64,000 nt of DNA from Crocinitomicaceae bacterium TMED114. Its GTDB lineage: Bacteria; Bacteroidota; Bacteroidia; Flavobacteriales_D; Sanyastnellaceae. A program made the position numbers and the translations under genes. Each line of letters starts with the position of its first letter. Position 1 is the stretch's first letter. Of the stretch, positions 42,048 through 51,862 are shown piece after piece. The stretch lies in NCBI GenBank assembly GCA_002172485.2, contig NHFP02000003.1:289010-353009 (forward strand). Direction: 5' to 3'. The notes below the pieces were generated by a model. The model saw only the letters and a list, made by a program, of their open reading frames with translations, had not been told where the DNA came from and searched no databases.

Positions 42048-43153
42048 CAGGATACGTGAATGGGGTTGGTGCGGACTTCCGACAAAAGGACTGCGAAATT
42101 AGGGAATCCAACTTTGAGGACAGACAATTGATCCACAAGCCATTGCGAGATGCCCCCTTCGGCCTCCGCGTGACCGATGTCCGCAATGGTGATTTGTCCT
42201 TCCGTGCCGAAAAATTCATGGTATTTGAAGTCCGAAGACAGGAAGACATCCGCACCCGAACGAATCGCGTCGGGAAGCAGGAAACTGCCCGTCCCGCCGC
42301 AGAGCGCTACGTTGGCAATGGGGCCTTCCGGCGGCGCCGTGTGGCGCACCATGGGCGCGCCAAACACGGTCTTCAGCCGATCCACAAACGCCGCCCAGTC
42401 CAGTGGGACATCATAGGATCCAATGCCGCCGCTGCCAGCTGTGGGATGGTCATTTTCGAGGTGGACCACATCGTGGGCGACGAGGTCATAGGGGTGGGCA
42501 TCCAACATGGCGGCCACCACGCGGCCGACATTCCAGCGTTCTACCACCACTTCCAATCGCGCTTCTTCCACACCTTCGCGTTGGCCTACGCTCCCGACAT
42601 GGGGATCCGAACCCGGCTGCGCCCGGAAGGTTCCCTGGCCTTGCGTCACGAATCCGCATTCATCGTAATCCCCCAAGCTACCAGCACCTGCGGCGAACAT
42701 GGCCTCCCGGACCGCATCCAGATGGTCGTGCGGCACGAACGTCAACACCTTGGACAAGGTGGACTTCGCTGGACGCAACGTGGCAAAATCATCGAGCCCC
42801 AACTTCTCTGCCATCATCGCGTTGACGCCGTGGGCCACATTGTCCAGATTGGTGTGGATGGCATACAGGCCAATTCCAGCCCGAAGCGCCGCCATCACGG
42901 TGCGCTCCACCTCATTCCGACCGGTCAACCGCTTCATCGGGCGGAAAATCAACGGGTGGTGGGAGACGATCAGGTTGCATCCTTTGTCAAGGGCTTCAGC
43001 AACCACTGCCTCGGTCACGTCGAGTGAAACCAGGACGCCGGAGACCTCCGTTTCGGGCTCTCCCACGAGGAGACCACTGTTGTCATAATCCTCTTGGAGG
43101 GCCGGCGGAGCGATGGCCTCGAGCAGGGTTGCGATGTCAGAAATGCGGGGCAT
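42047..43153 (-). CDS. Nif3-like dinuclear metal centre protein (long form)
   Basis: 368 residues from the ATG at 43153. The N-terminal half has MPRISDIATLLEAIAPPALQEDYDNSGLLVG and IVSHHPLIFRP (metal-binding His pair). The C-terminal half has CGGTGSFLLPDAIRSGADVFLSSDFKYHEFF and ITIADIGHAEAEG (further metal ligands). Between them sits the PII-like insertion that separates the long YqfO form from the short about 250-residue form. The family was annotated as GTP cyclohydrolase I type 2, but its role remains unclear. Coupled to the coiled-coil gene; divergent from lpxK with 61 bases between starts. Confidence 0.9.
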   Translation of the reverse strand: MPRISDIATLLEAIAPPALQEDYDNSGLLVGEPETEVSGVLVSLDVTEAVVAEALDKGCNLIVSHHPLIFRPMKRLTGRNEVERTVMAALRAGIGLYAIHTNLDNVAHGVNAMMAEKLGLDDFATLRPAKSTLSKVLTFVPHDHLDAVREAMFAAGAGSLGDYDECGFVTQGQGTFRAQPGSDPHVGSVGQREGVEEARLEVVVERWNVGRVVAAMLDAHPYDLVAHDVVHLENDHPTAGSGGIGSYDVPLDWAAFVDRLKTVFGAPMVRHTAPPEGPIANVALCGGTGSFLLPDAIRSGADVFLSSDFKYHEFFGTEGQITIADIGHAEAEGGISQWLVDQLSVLKVGFPNFAVLLSEVRTNPIHVS

Positions 43154-43214
43154 GAACCAAAATTGGGCATTGCGAAGGACGGATTCCGCGGGCATTGTGG
43201 CAATTTCGCCGCCC

Positions 43215-44345
43215 ATGGCTTTGCACACCACTTCTTCCACAGGCCGGCGCCCCTTGCAAACGGCGCCAGAAAATGTCCTGCGGGACCGGTGGTGGTGGGC
43301 TCCTGCTGCCGCCCTGTTTCGACGTGCAGTCCGCATTCGCCACTGGGCCTTTGACCGCGGATTTCGCGCGTCTCAGGAGGGCGCCCTACCCACTGTAGTG
43401 CTGGGCAATGTCACCGTGGGCGGGACCGGCAAAACCCCACACCTCAAAGCGCTGCTGCAAAAGCTGATGGACAGCAGCAAGGACACCCGATGGGCCATCC
43501 TGTCCAGAGGGTACGGACGCAAAACGCAGGGATTTCTTCGGGTGGACCGGGAAGGCAAGCCGGAAGAATACGGGGACGAACCTTTGGAAGTCGCCCGCAA
43601 ATTTCCCGGTGTCGCGGTCTACGTCTGTGAAGACCGCCTTCAGGGATTGGAGCGTATTCGGGAAGCCGGGCTGGCCGATGCCGTCCTGATGGACGATGGC
43701 CTCCAGCACCGCAAGCTGATCCCTTCCATCGGCATCGCATTGGTCGACACCACCCAACCGGTGGACCGGGACCACTTCCTCCCCCGTGGACGCCTGCGGG
43801 ATCTGCCCGAACGCATTACCAAGGCCGACGCCGTCATCCTGACCCGCTGCCCCACAGCGCTGACCAAAGGGGATCTTCGCCTGTGGCGCCACCGGTTGAA
43901 GCTCGCTGCCGACACCCCCCTGCTCCACTCGGGCTCGCGGCCTGAAGGACTCCGGGCCATGGCCACCAAACGCTATGCCAGTTGGCCCATGCGCTGCGTG
44001 GCCGTGTCCGGCATTGCCCAGCCTGCCCAATTCGAAGCCCACCTCAGCCGCCACTGCAGCGTGGTTCGCCACTTCGCATACCCGGATCACCAAGAATTCG
44101 CCCCCAAACATTTGGAGGAATGGCGGCAAGCGTTGGCCACACCCGATGAGCGGGACCAGCTCCCGGAGGCCTTGATTACGACCGAAAAGGACGCAGAACG
44201 CATTCGGCCACTGGCAGGAGCAGCTGACCTGCCCATTCTGATCCTGAACCTGCACATCCAATGGTGGGACACCGTCGCCCTCGACGGACTGTTGAGTACC
44301 ATCCGGGAGCGGGTTGAAGCGTTCCAGTCCAACTCGGATATTTGA
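43215..44345 (+). CDS. lpxK: Tetraacyldisaccharide 4'-kinase
   Basis: 376 residues from the ATG at 43215. Walker A GNVTVGGTGKTP (64-75) and the conserved LMDDGLQHRKL (158-168) identify LpxK, which phosphorylates the lipid A disaccharide at the 4' position on the inner membrane. The N-terminal hydrophobic helix (WWWAPAAALFRRAV) anchors it. C-terminal SGIAQPAQFEAHL and ITTEKDAERI are also family features. Followed after 3 bases by a TlpA-like gene and then by lpxH. Confidence 0.94.
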   Translation: MALHTTSSTGRRPLQTAPENVLRDRWWWAPAAALFRRAVRIRHWAFDRGFRASQEGALPTVVLGNVTVGGTGKTPHLKALLQKLMDSSKDTRWAILSRGYGRKTQGFLRVDREGKPEEYGDEPLEVARKFPGVAVYVCEDRLQGLERIREAGLADAVLMDDGLQHRKLIPSIGIALVDTTQPVDRDHFLPRGRLRDLPERITKADAVILTRCPTALTKGDLRLWRHRLKLAADTPLLHSGSRPEGLRAMATKRYASWPMRCVAVSGIAQPAQFEAHLSRHCSVVRHFAYPDHQEFAPKHLEEWRQALATPDERDQLPEALITTEKDAERIRPLAGAADLPILILNLHIQWWDTVALDGLLSTIRERVEAFQSNSDI

Positions 44346-44348
44346 CCC

Positions 44349-45494
44349 ATGCGCCATTCGTTCTCCTTCAGCCTCTCGCTCGCATTGGCCTGGATCTGGG
44401 CCGGCTGTTCCTCCTCTCCCACCGATGCCCTGAGCGGCCAAATCGGAGGCGCAGAGAATGCCACTGTGACGGTGTCCAACCTCGGACCCAACGGCTATGT
44501 GGCTTTCGACACCGTCCAAGCTGACCCCCGAGGACGGTTTGCATTCCATGCATCGGCGTTCGCAGACAAAGCCTTGGACATCTACCAGGTCAACGTGGGC
44601 GACAACTTGTTCTACATCATCGCCGACAGCTTGTCCCGGATCCAAGTCAGCGGTGATCTGCCGGAGGACAAAGGGCTGGCGACAGACATCCAGATGACAG
44701 GCGACAAGTGGTCCAAGGACTTTGCCGAATTCGTCTCCGCTTCTGCAGTGCTGAATGACAGCCTACTTCAGTGGAAGCGAACCGTGACCAATTCAAGCCT
44801 GCCGGCCGAAGTGCGCAATGCAGCCAAAGCGGAGTACGATGCGGGCCGGGACCAGGTGGTGGAATTGGCGCGTGCCACCGTTCGCGCACACCGCTCCAGT
44901 CCGGTGGGCCTGATGGCGGTGGAGTACCTCGACCTCTCAGCAGACCGCGCCCTCGCCAAGCAGGTGTTGGACAGCACCAAAGCCCTCTTGGGCCACAGCG
45001 CTGCGCACCGCAACCTGTCCCGCCGGGTCAACCAACAGCCCAAGCCTCGGGTACAGCAACGCCGCAATGGACTCATCCAGCCGGGCATGGCCATGCCGGA
45101 CATCGCCTTGGCGGACCCCGATGGACAAGCCCGCTCGCTCTCCGACCTCCGGGGAAAGGTGGTATTGGTGGATTTCTGGGCGAGCTGGTGCGGACCTTGC
45201 CGTCGGGAAAACCCGAACGTGGTGCGAGCCTATGAAGAATACAAGGACCGCGGCTTCGAAGTCATGAGCATTTCGCTGGACCGCGACGCGACCAAGTGGA
45301 AGCGGGCGATCGAACAGGATGGCCTGGCATGGCCGAACCACATCAGCGATCTCAAGGGTTGGGGCAGCGTGGTCACCGAACTCTACGGCATCAGCAGCAT
45401 TCCCCACGCCATCCTCATCGACGGCAATGGCACGGTGGTCGCCACCCACCTCCGCGGTGCCCGCCTCGAGCAAGAACTCGACAAGCTCCTCTGA
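44349..45494 (+). CDS. TlpA/ResA-type thioredoxin lipoprotein
   Basis: 381 residues. MRHSFSFSLSLALAWIWAGC is a lipoprotein signal (AGC lipobox). An N-terminal region (about 25-220) of the DUF4369-like kind precedes a thioredoxin domain: VVLVDFWASWCGPCRRENPNVVRAY with the WCGPC active site, then SIPHAILIDGNGTVV. It probably reduces or shuffles disulfides in the periplasm, for instance in cytochrome or envelope protein maturation. Lies 3 bases after lpxK and 10 bases before lpxH. Confidence 0.92.
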   Translation: MRHSFSFSLSLALAWIWAGCSSSPTDALSGQIGGAENATVTVSNLGPNGYVAFDTVQADPRGRFAFHASAFADKALDIYQVNVGDNLFYIIADSLSRIQVSGDLPEDKGLATDIQMTGDKWSKDFAEFVSASAVLNDSLLQWKRTVTNSSLPAEVRNAAKAEYDAGRDQVVELARATVRAHRSSPVGLMAVEYLDLSADRALAKQVLDSTKALLGHSAAHRNLSRRVNQQPKPRVQQRRNGLIQPGMAMPDIALADPDGQARSLSDLRGKVVLVDFWASWCGPCRRENPNVVRAYEEYKDRGFEVMSISLDRDATKWKRAIEQDGLAWPNHISDLKGWGSVVTELYGISSIPHAILIDGNGTVVATHLRGARLEQELDKLL

Positions 45495-45504
45495 CCTCCT
45501 CGCC

Positions 45505-46251
45505 GTGGCCCTCCATTTTGCTTCAGACCTTCATCTCGGAACGCCCAATCCCGGCGATTCCCGGGACAGGGAGCGCGTCTTCCTGAAGTGGGTCGATGAA
45601 GTGGGGTCGACGGGCGATGGCCTGCACCTCGTCGGCGACCTCCTCGACTTCTGGTTCGAATGGAAGCACGTGGTGCCCAAAGGTGCCGTCCGCCTGCTGG
45701 GCCGCGTGGCGGAACTCGTGGACGGAGGACTGGACGTCCACTGGCACCTCGGCAACCACGACATGTGGACGCGCGGGTACCTCGCCGATGAGCTCGGTGT
45801 CACCGTCCACTCAGATCCGATGGTCGTCGAACACGCCGGACACCGCTGTCTGGTCGGTCATGGAGATGGCCTCGGACCCGGAGACCGCAAATACAAGGCG
45901 TTGAAGCGTCTGTTTCGCAATCCAGCAGCCCAGTGGGCCTTTGCGCGGCTCCACCCCAACCTCGCCTACGGCATCGGCTCAAGGCTGAGCCGGGACAGCC
46001 GCGCGGCCGGTGCAGAAGAAGAAGCGCAGTTCCGGGGAGCGGAGGGCGAATGGCTCCACCAATACTGCGAGGACGTATTGTCCAAAGAGGCCTTCGACTT
46101 CTTCATCTTCGGCCACCGCCACCTTCCCCTGGACTTGGCTGTCCAATCCGCAGGGCGCAAGGCGCGCTATCTCAACTGCGGAGATTGGATTGAGCACAAG
46201 ACCTACGTCACTCTCGACGAGGACGGCGCCCACCTCCACCACTGGTCCTGA
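45505..46251 (+). CDS. lpxH: UDP-2,3-diacylglucosamine diphosphatase
   Basis: 248 residues with a GTG start at 45505; no ATG is available and the family N-terminus (ALHFASDLHLG) begins right there. Calcineurin-type metal motifs in order: SDLHLG, GDLLDFWFEW, GNHDMW, GHGDGLG and GHRHLPLD. The enzyme cleaves UDP-2,3-diacylglucosamine to lipid X in lipid A synthesis, peripherally bound to the inner membrane. With lpxK two genes upstream, this makes a small lipid A cluster. Only 10 bases separate it from the TlpA-like gene. Confidence 0.92.
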   Translation: MALHFASDLHLGTPNPGDSRDRERVFLKWVDEVGSTGDGLHLVGDLLDFWFEWKHVVPKGAVRLLGRVAELVDGGLDVHWHLGNHDMWTRGYLADELGVTVHSDPMVVEHAGHRCLVGHGDGLGPGDRKYKALKRLFRNPAAQWAFARLHPNLAYGIGSRLSRDSRAAGAEEEAQFRGAEGEWLHQYCEDVLSKEAFDFFIFGHRHLPLDLAVQSAGRKARYLNCGDWIEHKTYVTLDEDGAHLHHWS

Positions 46252-46258
46252 AACGAAA

Positions 46259-46288
46259 ACCGCCGCCTCCCATTCGGAAAGCGGCGGT
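46259..46288 (-). terminator. Hairpin terminator
   Basis: ACCGCCGC (46259-46266) pairs with GCGGCGGT (46281-46288). On the minus strand it is followed by TTTTCGTTTC, so it mainly ends the propeller-protein gene at 46323. Confidence 0.7.
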
Positions 46289-46322
46289 CTCCCACCGGGC
46301 TCGCGCCCAATGAACGGACAAA

Positions 46323-49300
46323 TCAGCGGACGATCAGTCGCGCCGTCTCGCTGTGGCCGTTTTCAACGGCGGTAATCAGGTAGACACCTGAGGCGAGATT
46401 GCCCACAGCCAAGCGAACTTGGCCATTGGCTGTCGCCTGGCGATTCAGGGTCCGCACAGGGCGGCCATTCATGTCGTACAGGGTCAGGTCAGGCTGGCTC
46501 CAACCTTCTCCCAGCTTCACCGTCACGTCCTCTCCCATGGCAGGATTCGGGAAGACGAGCAGGTTGCGCTGGTCCACGGATTCGTCGAAGGTGAGCTCTT
46601 CCGAGCCGAGGTAGACGTCGCTGCGGAAAATGCCGCGGCCGTGCGTACCGGCATAGATGGCACCGTTGTTGGTCACTTCAGACCACTCCATCGGCATGTG
46701 CCACTGCTGCTCCATGCTGAAGACTGGAGCGGCGATGTCGTCTGCATTGGCCACCATGCCAAGGTTCTCCACAGTCCAAGTGGACCCGCCATCGACAGTC
46801 TGCCAGATGCCATGCTCCGTGCCGATGAGGATGGTGTTGCCCGTGGCATCGCTCTGGTCAATGACGGCATCGTACACCGGCATTTTGCTCAGATTGTTGT
46901 TGCTCGCGAACCAGATGTTGCTCCAGCTCGGGTCGTCATCGAGGGCGTTGAAGGTCTCCTGGACCTTGCCGCCGCTGACTGTGCCATAACCACCCACGGT
47001 CGCAATGACGTGATTGGGATCGTTGGGATCCACGGCGACTCCCGTCACCACAGCGCCAGTGGCCATGATTTGCGTGCGGGTCACACCTTCCGGTACGTCA
47101 CACTCACCGTCGTGCTCCCACACGGAGTTGAGGCCGCTGAAACGGTAGAGCTTGGCGTCCCAACCGGCCACGAAGATGTGGTTGCCGGCTTCCGGGTGAT
47201 CGCCCTTGGCAAACTCGATGGCCTTCGCACCGGAACCGCCAGGGGCGTTGCCAAGGAAGAACCAGCGCGGCTGGGTGTTGAAGTTGAGGCCATTGCGGGT
47301 CATCCACACACCGTTGCCTCCATTGAAACCAATGACGGTCATGCTGGTGTAGGGGTCGGTGACGTCCACCACTTCGTGAACGTCGTACAGGGTGTCGGCC
47401 GCGTAGGTCCACGTGGTGTCGCACACCGTGACGAGGGAAGTGTCTCCATCCTCGATGACCTCGACGTCATCACAATCGTACAAGATGGACAGGTCCTGGT
47501 CGTCCAACCAGGGGTACTCGGTGTTCTCCACCGGACCGTCCTCAGACACGATTTCCGGGCGAATGAGCACGTCCCAATAGCGAAGGGGCGCCTCCAAGGT
47601 GTATTCGAACGGGCGGTTCAAGTTGGCCGTCTCCAAGGTGAAGGTGCTGTCTTCCACGGTCTGGTCGAACGGATTGACCAACGGCACGGTCATGCCACTG
47701 TTTTCGTCGTTGAAGTCCTCGTAGAGGTTCATGCAGGTGTAGAACCCGCCGATCTCTCCCTCGTCATTGAGAATGTCCACGATGCACTCGTCGTAGAAGG
47801 AACCGCCTTGGGTGAAGGGGGCACCTGTCACATAGAATCCGCGGCCGAGAACTCCATTTTGAGACGTCGCCATGAATGGAATGCCCTCTTGCAAGCCGGT
47901 GGCTTGGGACAGGGCGCAGTCGAACCCGTCACACCCGAACACGTCTGCGGCATCCATGTCGTTGAAAAAGGTGCCGTTCCCGGGAATCAGAGACGTTCCG
48001 TTGTCCTGCGCGCCTCCAATGGCCTCACTGGTCGGACCGTAAGCAATGCCGTAAAATTGGGTGATCTGCAGACCACGGTTGCACGGAGTGTAGGTCGTGC
48101 CGCCGTCCTCGCTGCGGAAGATGCCACCGTCCGTAGCGACATACATCGTGCCACCCGGGGTGAAGAGCACCTCGTGCACGTCAGCGTGAACGTAGAACGG
48201 GTTGCCGGCACCACCCCCCATGGAGGCGGCTTGTTCTGCTTGGTAGGATGGACCACAGCGCCAGAAGGCCTGGCCACCCACGTAAGCCATGCCCGGGTCG
48301 CCCTTCTTTACGCCCAGTGCGAGGTCGTAACGGGCTTGGTTGTTGGTCGGGCAAATGTCATATCCTTCCACACCAGCCGGCCAAATCTCATCCCAGGTCT
48401 GGCCAGCGTCAGCACTGTGGAACACACCGCCGAATTGGCTGCCGGACGTGGCGAGCAAAGCGTAAGCACTGTTGGGATTGTCCGGGCTGATGGCCACACG
48501 ACAGCGGCCGAAACCTTGCGTGATGGCGGGGTCGTTCGGGGAACCGGACACCGTCTCGGACGTAGCGAAGTCGGTCGAACGGTACACCCGGCCATTGGTG
48601 GTGCTGATCAGCATGTAGCTTCCGTCCACCGCGATTTCGATGTCTTGAACACCGGTGGTGCCGGCAATGCCACTGATGACGTTCTCCGTGATTTCCCCGT
48701 TCTCGATGTAGCCGATGCCCTGGATGCCACCGTACCACACACGGGAGGGGACGTTGGGGTCGGCCACGAGCGCGTCTGTGGCGCTCCAATCTCCGCCCTG
48801 GAAGGCGCCCGGGTCAGTGCCTTCAAGGCGCGTCCAGGTCTCGCCCATGTCGGTGGACCGGTAGATGCCGTCGCCGCGGAAGCCGGAACCGCCGACACCG
48901 CTCACACCGTCGAACTGCGTACCAGTTCCGACGTAGAGGTCTCCGTTGCCGGCCATCGCGATGCTGGCCACCATGGCAGACGGGAAGCTCGACACCCGTT
49001 CCCAGTTGTCTCCCTTGTTCCAGGAACGCCAAAGGCCGCCGCTCACACCGCCTGTCCAGATCTGGAACTCGTTAACGGCGAGGATGCACCGCGTACGTCC
49101 ACCCACGTTGTCCGGCCCCATGGGATTCCAGTACTGGGCAGAGGAGCGGTTGCCGGATTGGGCCTGAGCCACCTGACGGGTGCGCTCGCCCAAGGCCAAC
49201 AGGCCTTCGTGGTTCATCTCACCGGTCTCGACGTCGCCGCGCAGGGCGAGGAGGATATCCTCCATGCCGGAGGCGTCCGCCACCTGGGTGGCAACATCAG

Positions 49301-49403
49301 CGGAACGCGGGGCGTAGGCCGCCTCGTTCTGAACGTCAAGCTGAAGGAAGGCCAGGACGCCGGCACAGGCGATCGCGACCAAAAGGAAGACAGTCTTCTT
49401 CAT
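46323..49403 (-). CDS. Large BNR/VPS10-type beta-propeller protein with T9SS signal
   Basis: 1026 residues. An N-terminal signal or anchor (MKKTVFLLVAIACAGVLAFL) precedes a linker. The long propeller contains sialidase-type Asp-box repeats such as SWNKGDNWERV, STDMGETWTRL, SADAGQTWDEI, SEDGGTTYTP and TVDGGSTWTV, as in sortilin/VPS10 folds. The middle (about 470-680) departs from the repeat and is Asp/Glu- and Cys-rich. The C-terminus (LVFPNPAMGEDVTVKL to ETARLIVR) is a type A sorting domain. Such propellers are common T9SS cargo and may bind or process surface polymers. No sialidase active-site residues can be assigned. Monocistronic. Confidence 0.9.
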   Translation of the reverse strand: MKKTVFLLVAIACAGVLAFLQLDVQNEAAYAPRSADVATQVADASGMEDILLALRGDVETGEMNHEGLLALGERTRQVAQAQSGNRSSAQYWNPMGPDNVGGRTRCILAVNEFQIWTGGVSGGLWRSWNKGDNWERVSSFPSAMVASIAMAGNGDLYVGTGTQFDGVSGVGGSGFRGDGIYRSTDMGETWTRLEGTDPGAFQGGDWSATDALVADPNVPSRVWYGGIQGIGYIENGEITENVISGIAGTTGVQDIEIAVDGSYMLISTTNGRVYRSTDFATSETVSGSPNDPAITQGFGRCRVAISPDNPNSAYALLATSGSQFGGVFHSADAGQTWDEIWPAGVEGYDICPTNNQARYDLALGVKKGDPGMAYVGGQAFWRCGPSYQAEQAASMGGGAGNPFYVHADVHEVLFTPGGTMYVATDGGIFRSEDGGTTYTPCNRGLQITQFYGIAYGPTSEAIGGAQDNGTSLIPGNGTFFNDMDAADVFGCDGFDCALSQATGLQEGIPFMATSQNGVLGRGFYVTGAPFTQGGSFYDECIVDILNDEGEIGGFYTCMNLYEDFNDENSGMTVPLVNPFDQTVEDSTFTLETANLNRPFEYTLEAPLRYWDVLIRPEIVSEDGPVENTEYPWLDDQDLSILYDCDDVEVIEDGDTSLVTVCDTTWTYAADTLYDVHEVVDVTDPYTSMTVIGFNGGNGVWMTRNGLNFNTQPRWFFLGNAPGGSGAKAIEFAKGDHPEAGNHIFVAGWDAKLYRFSGLNSVWEHDGECDVPEGVTRTQIMATGAVVTGVAVDPNDPNHVIATVGGYGTVSGGKVQETFNALDDDPSWSNIWFASNNNLSKMPVYDAVIDQSDATGNTILIGTEHGIWQTVDGGSTWTVENLGMVANADDIAAPVFSMEQQWHMPMEWSEVTNNGAIYAGTHGRGIFRSDVYLGSEELTFDESVDQRNLLVFPNPAMGEDVTVKLGEGWSQPDLTLYDMNGRPVRTLNRQATANGQVRLAVGNLASGVYLITAVENGHSETARLIVR

Positions 49404-49526
49404 TGTGTGTGGTTCTCCAATCCGTAGGGAGGCGGAATTTAATCAATGAACCTCAGCCGGACGGCATGGGTTCGCTCGCTTGCATCACCTGTGCGCCCGA
49501 GGGGCATGAAATACGCTTGTCCGCCC

Positions 49527-50411
49527 TTAGACGACGTGCTTCTCGGCGTGATAACTGGACCGCACCAAAGGACCGCTCTCCACGAACATGAAGCCCATGG
49601 CCAGTCCCTCCTCGCGGAGCATCTCAAACGTATCGGGGTGAACGAACTCGGCCACCGGCAGGTGCTTGGGTGTCGGCTGGAGGTATTGGCCCAAGGTCAG
49701 CACCTGGCAATCCACCGAGCGCAAATCCTCCATGGTTTCGCGGACTTCCTGCACGGTTTCTCCCAAGCCCAGCATCACACCGCTCTTGGTCCGGATGCCC
49801 GCCCGACGCAGGCGCATCAAAACCTCAAGGCTGCGGTCATACTTCGCTTGGATGCGCACTTGCTTGGTCAAACGCCGCACAGTTTCGAGGTTGTGGCTCA
49901 CCACTTCTGGTGCCACGCTGATGACCTTCTGGAGGTTCTCCCATTTGCCCGCGAAGTCCGGAATCAAGGTTTCCAGCGTGGTGCCCGGGCTTTGGTGGCG
50001 AATGGCCCGCACCGTCTGCGCCCAGATTTCGGCGCCGCCATCGGGCAGGTCATCGCGGTCGACCGACGTGATCACGGCGTGTTTGACCTCCATCAGCTTG
50101 ACGCTGTTGGCCACCCGACCCGGCTCGAAGGGATCGACCTCTTCCGGCCGGCCGGTGGACACGTTGCAGAAGCCACAGGACCGCGTGCAGACGTTGCCGA
50201 GGATCATGAAGGTCGCGGTGCCTTCTCCCCAGCACTCGCCCATGTTGGGACAGTTTCCACTCTCGCAGATGGTGTGAAGCTTGTGCTCGCTCACGAGGCC
50301 GCGAACCTTTCGGTAGGCTTCGCCGGTGGGCAACTTGACCTTGAGCCACGGCGGCTTGGTGCGCTTGCGGGGCGCTTCTCCTTGGGGACCTTGGGGGGTG
50401 GCGTGCGTCAT
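49527..50411 (-). CDS. lipA: Lipoyl synthase
   Basis: 294 residues from the ATG at 50411. Two iron-sulfur sites are visible: [13 protein letters not shown] (auxiliary cluster) and [10 protein letters not shown] (the CxxxCxxC radical-SAM cluster). The family end [16 protein letters not shown] is present. LipA inserts sulfur at C6 and C8 of octanoyl groups on lipoate-dependent enzymes. The start overlaps the stop of the upstream outer-membrane-type gene (ATGA at 50408-50411). Confidence 0.97.
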   Translation of the reverse strand: MTHATPQGPQGEAPRKRTKPPWLKVKLPTGEAYRKVRGLVSEHKLHTICESGNCPNMGECWGEGTATFMILGNVCTRSCGFCNVSTGRPEEVDPFEPGRVANSVKLMEVKHAVITSVDRDDLPDGGAEIWAQTVRAIRHQSPGTTLETLIPDFAGKWENLQKVISVAPEVVSHNLETVRRLTKQVRIQAKYDRSLEVLMRLRRAGIRTKSGVMLGLGETVQEVRETMEDLRSVDCQVLTLGQYLQPTPKHLPVAEFVHPDTFEMLREEGLAMGFMFVESGPLVRSSYHAEKHVV

Positions 50412-51187
50412 GTCTTGAATTGCTGGCGTCCAAAACTCCAATGGACGAACAAGGTCAGGAACAACCGGTCGTTCTGGTCGAACTCCGGCGCCATGATCTC
50501 GATGGGGGTCACGAAGGCATCGAACTGCAGGCCGACGGAGGCCGTGCGGAGCACTTCGCGCTCTCCGCTGTATTCGAAATCGGCAACGACCCGCAAGAAT
50601 GCACCCGGCGTGGGCCGAAGTTCGAGAATGCCGTTCAGGGCGCCTGCCCGCCCGTAGATGTCGTCCGTTCCGTGAATGCTGGGGTCATACCGCTCGGTCA
50701 AGACGTAGCGATATGGGATGTCCGGGTAGCCGATTTCAAGGTAGACCGGCTTGGTGAATGCCACTGCAGGACCGAAAGCGTACTTCCAGCCGATGGCGAC
50801 GGCCCCGTTTCGGAGCTTGGGCGTGCTCACGGTCCGTTTGCCCCACCCGAGCCGGGCGATGTAGGCCGAATTGACCTTTCCGAAGACATAGCTCTTGCCC
50901 TGATCGTAGACGGGATTGAAGCTGCGCACCTCCTTGGGGTGCTTCATGCTGACCACCTCGAGCGACCAGGTGTTGACTTTTCCGACCCCCCGGTAGGCAC
51001 CGAGCTCAAGATGCGCGCCCATGCCGCGGGTGTGCAAAGACAGCCCGCCTTCGACCCGGTGGGTGAAAATGGTTTCGGGCGCATCGTCCTCCACCTGCGC
51101 CTGGATCGGAGCTTCAGCGAGCATGCCGATGCACAGGCATCCGAGACATCGGACTGCGGCGGAAAAAAAGCGACGGAGTGAGACCAT
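50408..51187 (-). CDS. Predicted outer-membrane beta-barrel protein
   Basis: 259 residues from the ATG at 51187. Signal peptide [31 protein letters not shown]. Strand-rich body ([59 protein letters not shown]) typical of an integral outer-membrane protein. No family recognised. Coupled by a 4-base overlap to lipA downstream, an odd pairing that may reflect only compaction. Divergent from the OsmC gene by 24 bases. Confidence 0.8.
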   Translation of the reverse strand: MVSLRRFFSAAVRCLGCLCIGMLAEAPIQAQVEDDAPETIFTHRVEGGLSLHTRGMGAHLELGAYRGVGKVNTWSLEVVSMKHPKEVRSFNPVYDQGKSYVFGKVNSAYIARLGWGKRTVSTPKLRNGAVAIGWKYAFGPAVAFTKPVYLEIGYPDIPYRYVLTERYDPSIHGTDDIYGRAGALNGILELRPTPGAFLRVVADFEYSGEREVLRTASVGLQFDAFVTPIEIMAPEFDQNDRLFLTLFVHWSFGRQQFKT

Positions 51188-51211
51188 GAACTCTTGCGAA
51201 ATTAGCGCACG

Positions 51212-51616
51212 ATGAAGTACGCCTTGACCTATCCTGAACCCCTGAGGACCCAAGCGGTTCACCAGGGCAACCGCCAAACTTTGCTGACCGATGCCCCGAC
51301 GGACAATGGCGGCCTTGGCGAAGCCTTCTCTCCAACCGACCTCGTAGCTGTCGGCCTGGCCAGCTGCATCATGACCATCCTCGGGCTGCGGGCCGCTTCC
51401 CGCAACTTGACCATCCAGAGCATGGAGGCCTCGACGGAAAAGAAAATGAGCCCGAATCCCCGGCGCATTGCACGCGTGGAAGTCGAGCTCACTGTATCGT
51501 TGGAAGGGGGAACCGATGCGGACCGCGATTGGCTTCGGGAAGAAGCGCTCAGCTGTCCGGTGGCCCTGTCCCTTCACCCGGACCTCCGTCAGGAAATTCG
51601 GATTGGGTTCGTGTGA
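51212..51616 (+). CDS. OsmC-family peroxidase-like protein
   Basis: 134 residues, the usual length. The two redox cysteines are in place: GLASCIMTILGLRA (about 46-59) and ALSCPVALSLHP near the C-terminus. FSPTDLVAVGLASC matches the family's conserved segment. OsmC proteins reduce organic hydroperoxides using thiols. Starts 24 bases from the divergent barrel gene and ends one base from the convergent small lipoprotein gene. Confidence 0.92.
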   Translation: MKYALTYPEPLRTQAVHQGNRQTLLTDAPTDNGGLGEAFSPTDLVAVGLASCIMTILGLRAASRNLTIQSMEASTEKKMSPNPRRIARVEVELTVSLEGGTDADRDWLREEALSCPVALSLHPDLRQEIRIGFV

Positions 51617-51617
51617 A

Positions 51618-51773
51618 TCAAGGGCAGACGTCGGCCTCGACCGCGTCCACAGACTGCTCGGTCGTTTCGAAATCGACCCCGCTGTATGCGTCACAGTAGG
51701 GGTAAGACAATGCACAGCTGCTGAGGCCGATGCTGATGAGGAGGGCGGTGGCCCAGAGGTTGAAGTGCTTCAT
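51618..51773 (-). CDS. Very small lipoprotein
   Basis: 51 residues from the ATG at 51773: MKHFNLWATALLISIGLSSC ends in an LSSC lipobox, followed by an acidic 31-residue mature peptide (ALSYPYCDAYSGVDFETTEQ then SVDAVEADVCP) with two more cysteines that could form a disulfide. No family recognised. Convergent with OsmC, with one base between stops. Confidence 0.65.
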   Translation of the reverse strand: MKHFNLWATALLISIGLSSCALSYPYCDAYSGVDFETTEQSVDAVEADVCP

Positions 51774-51862
51774 GGAGATGTGATGTGGGATGAAAGACAC
51801 AGGTCGCATTACGGCACGGAACTCAAATAGGTTACGTTCACCCTTCCCAACTTGCGTCTTCC

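Noticed and set aside
46419..49427. A 1002-codon open frame on the plus strand opposite the propeller-protein gene
   Set aside because: No recognisable domains and a His/Val/Gly-rich composition typical of antisense shadows; the minus frame has Asp boxes and a sorting domain.
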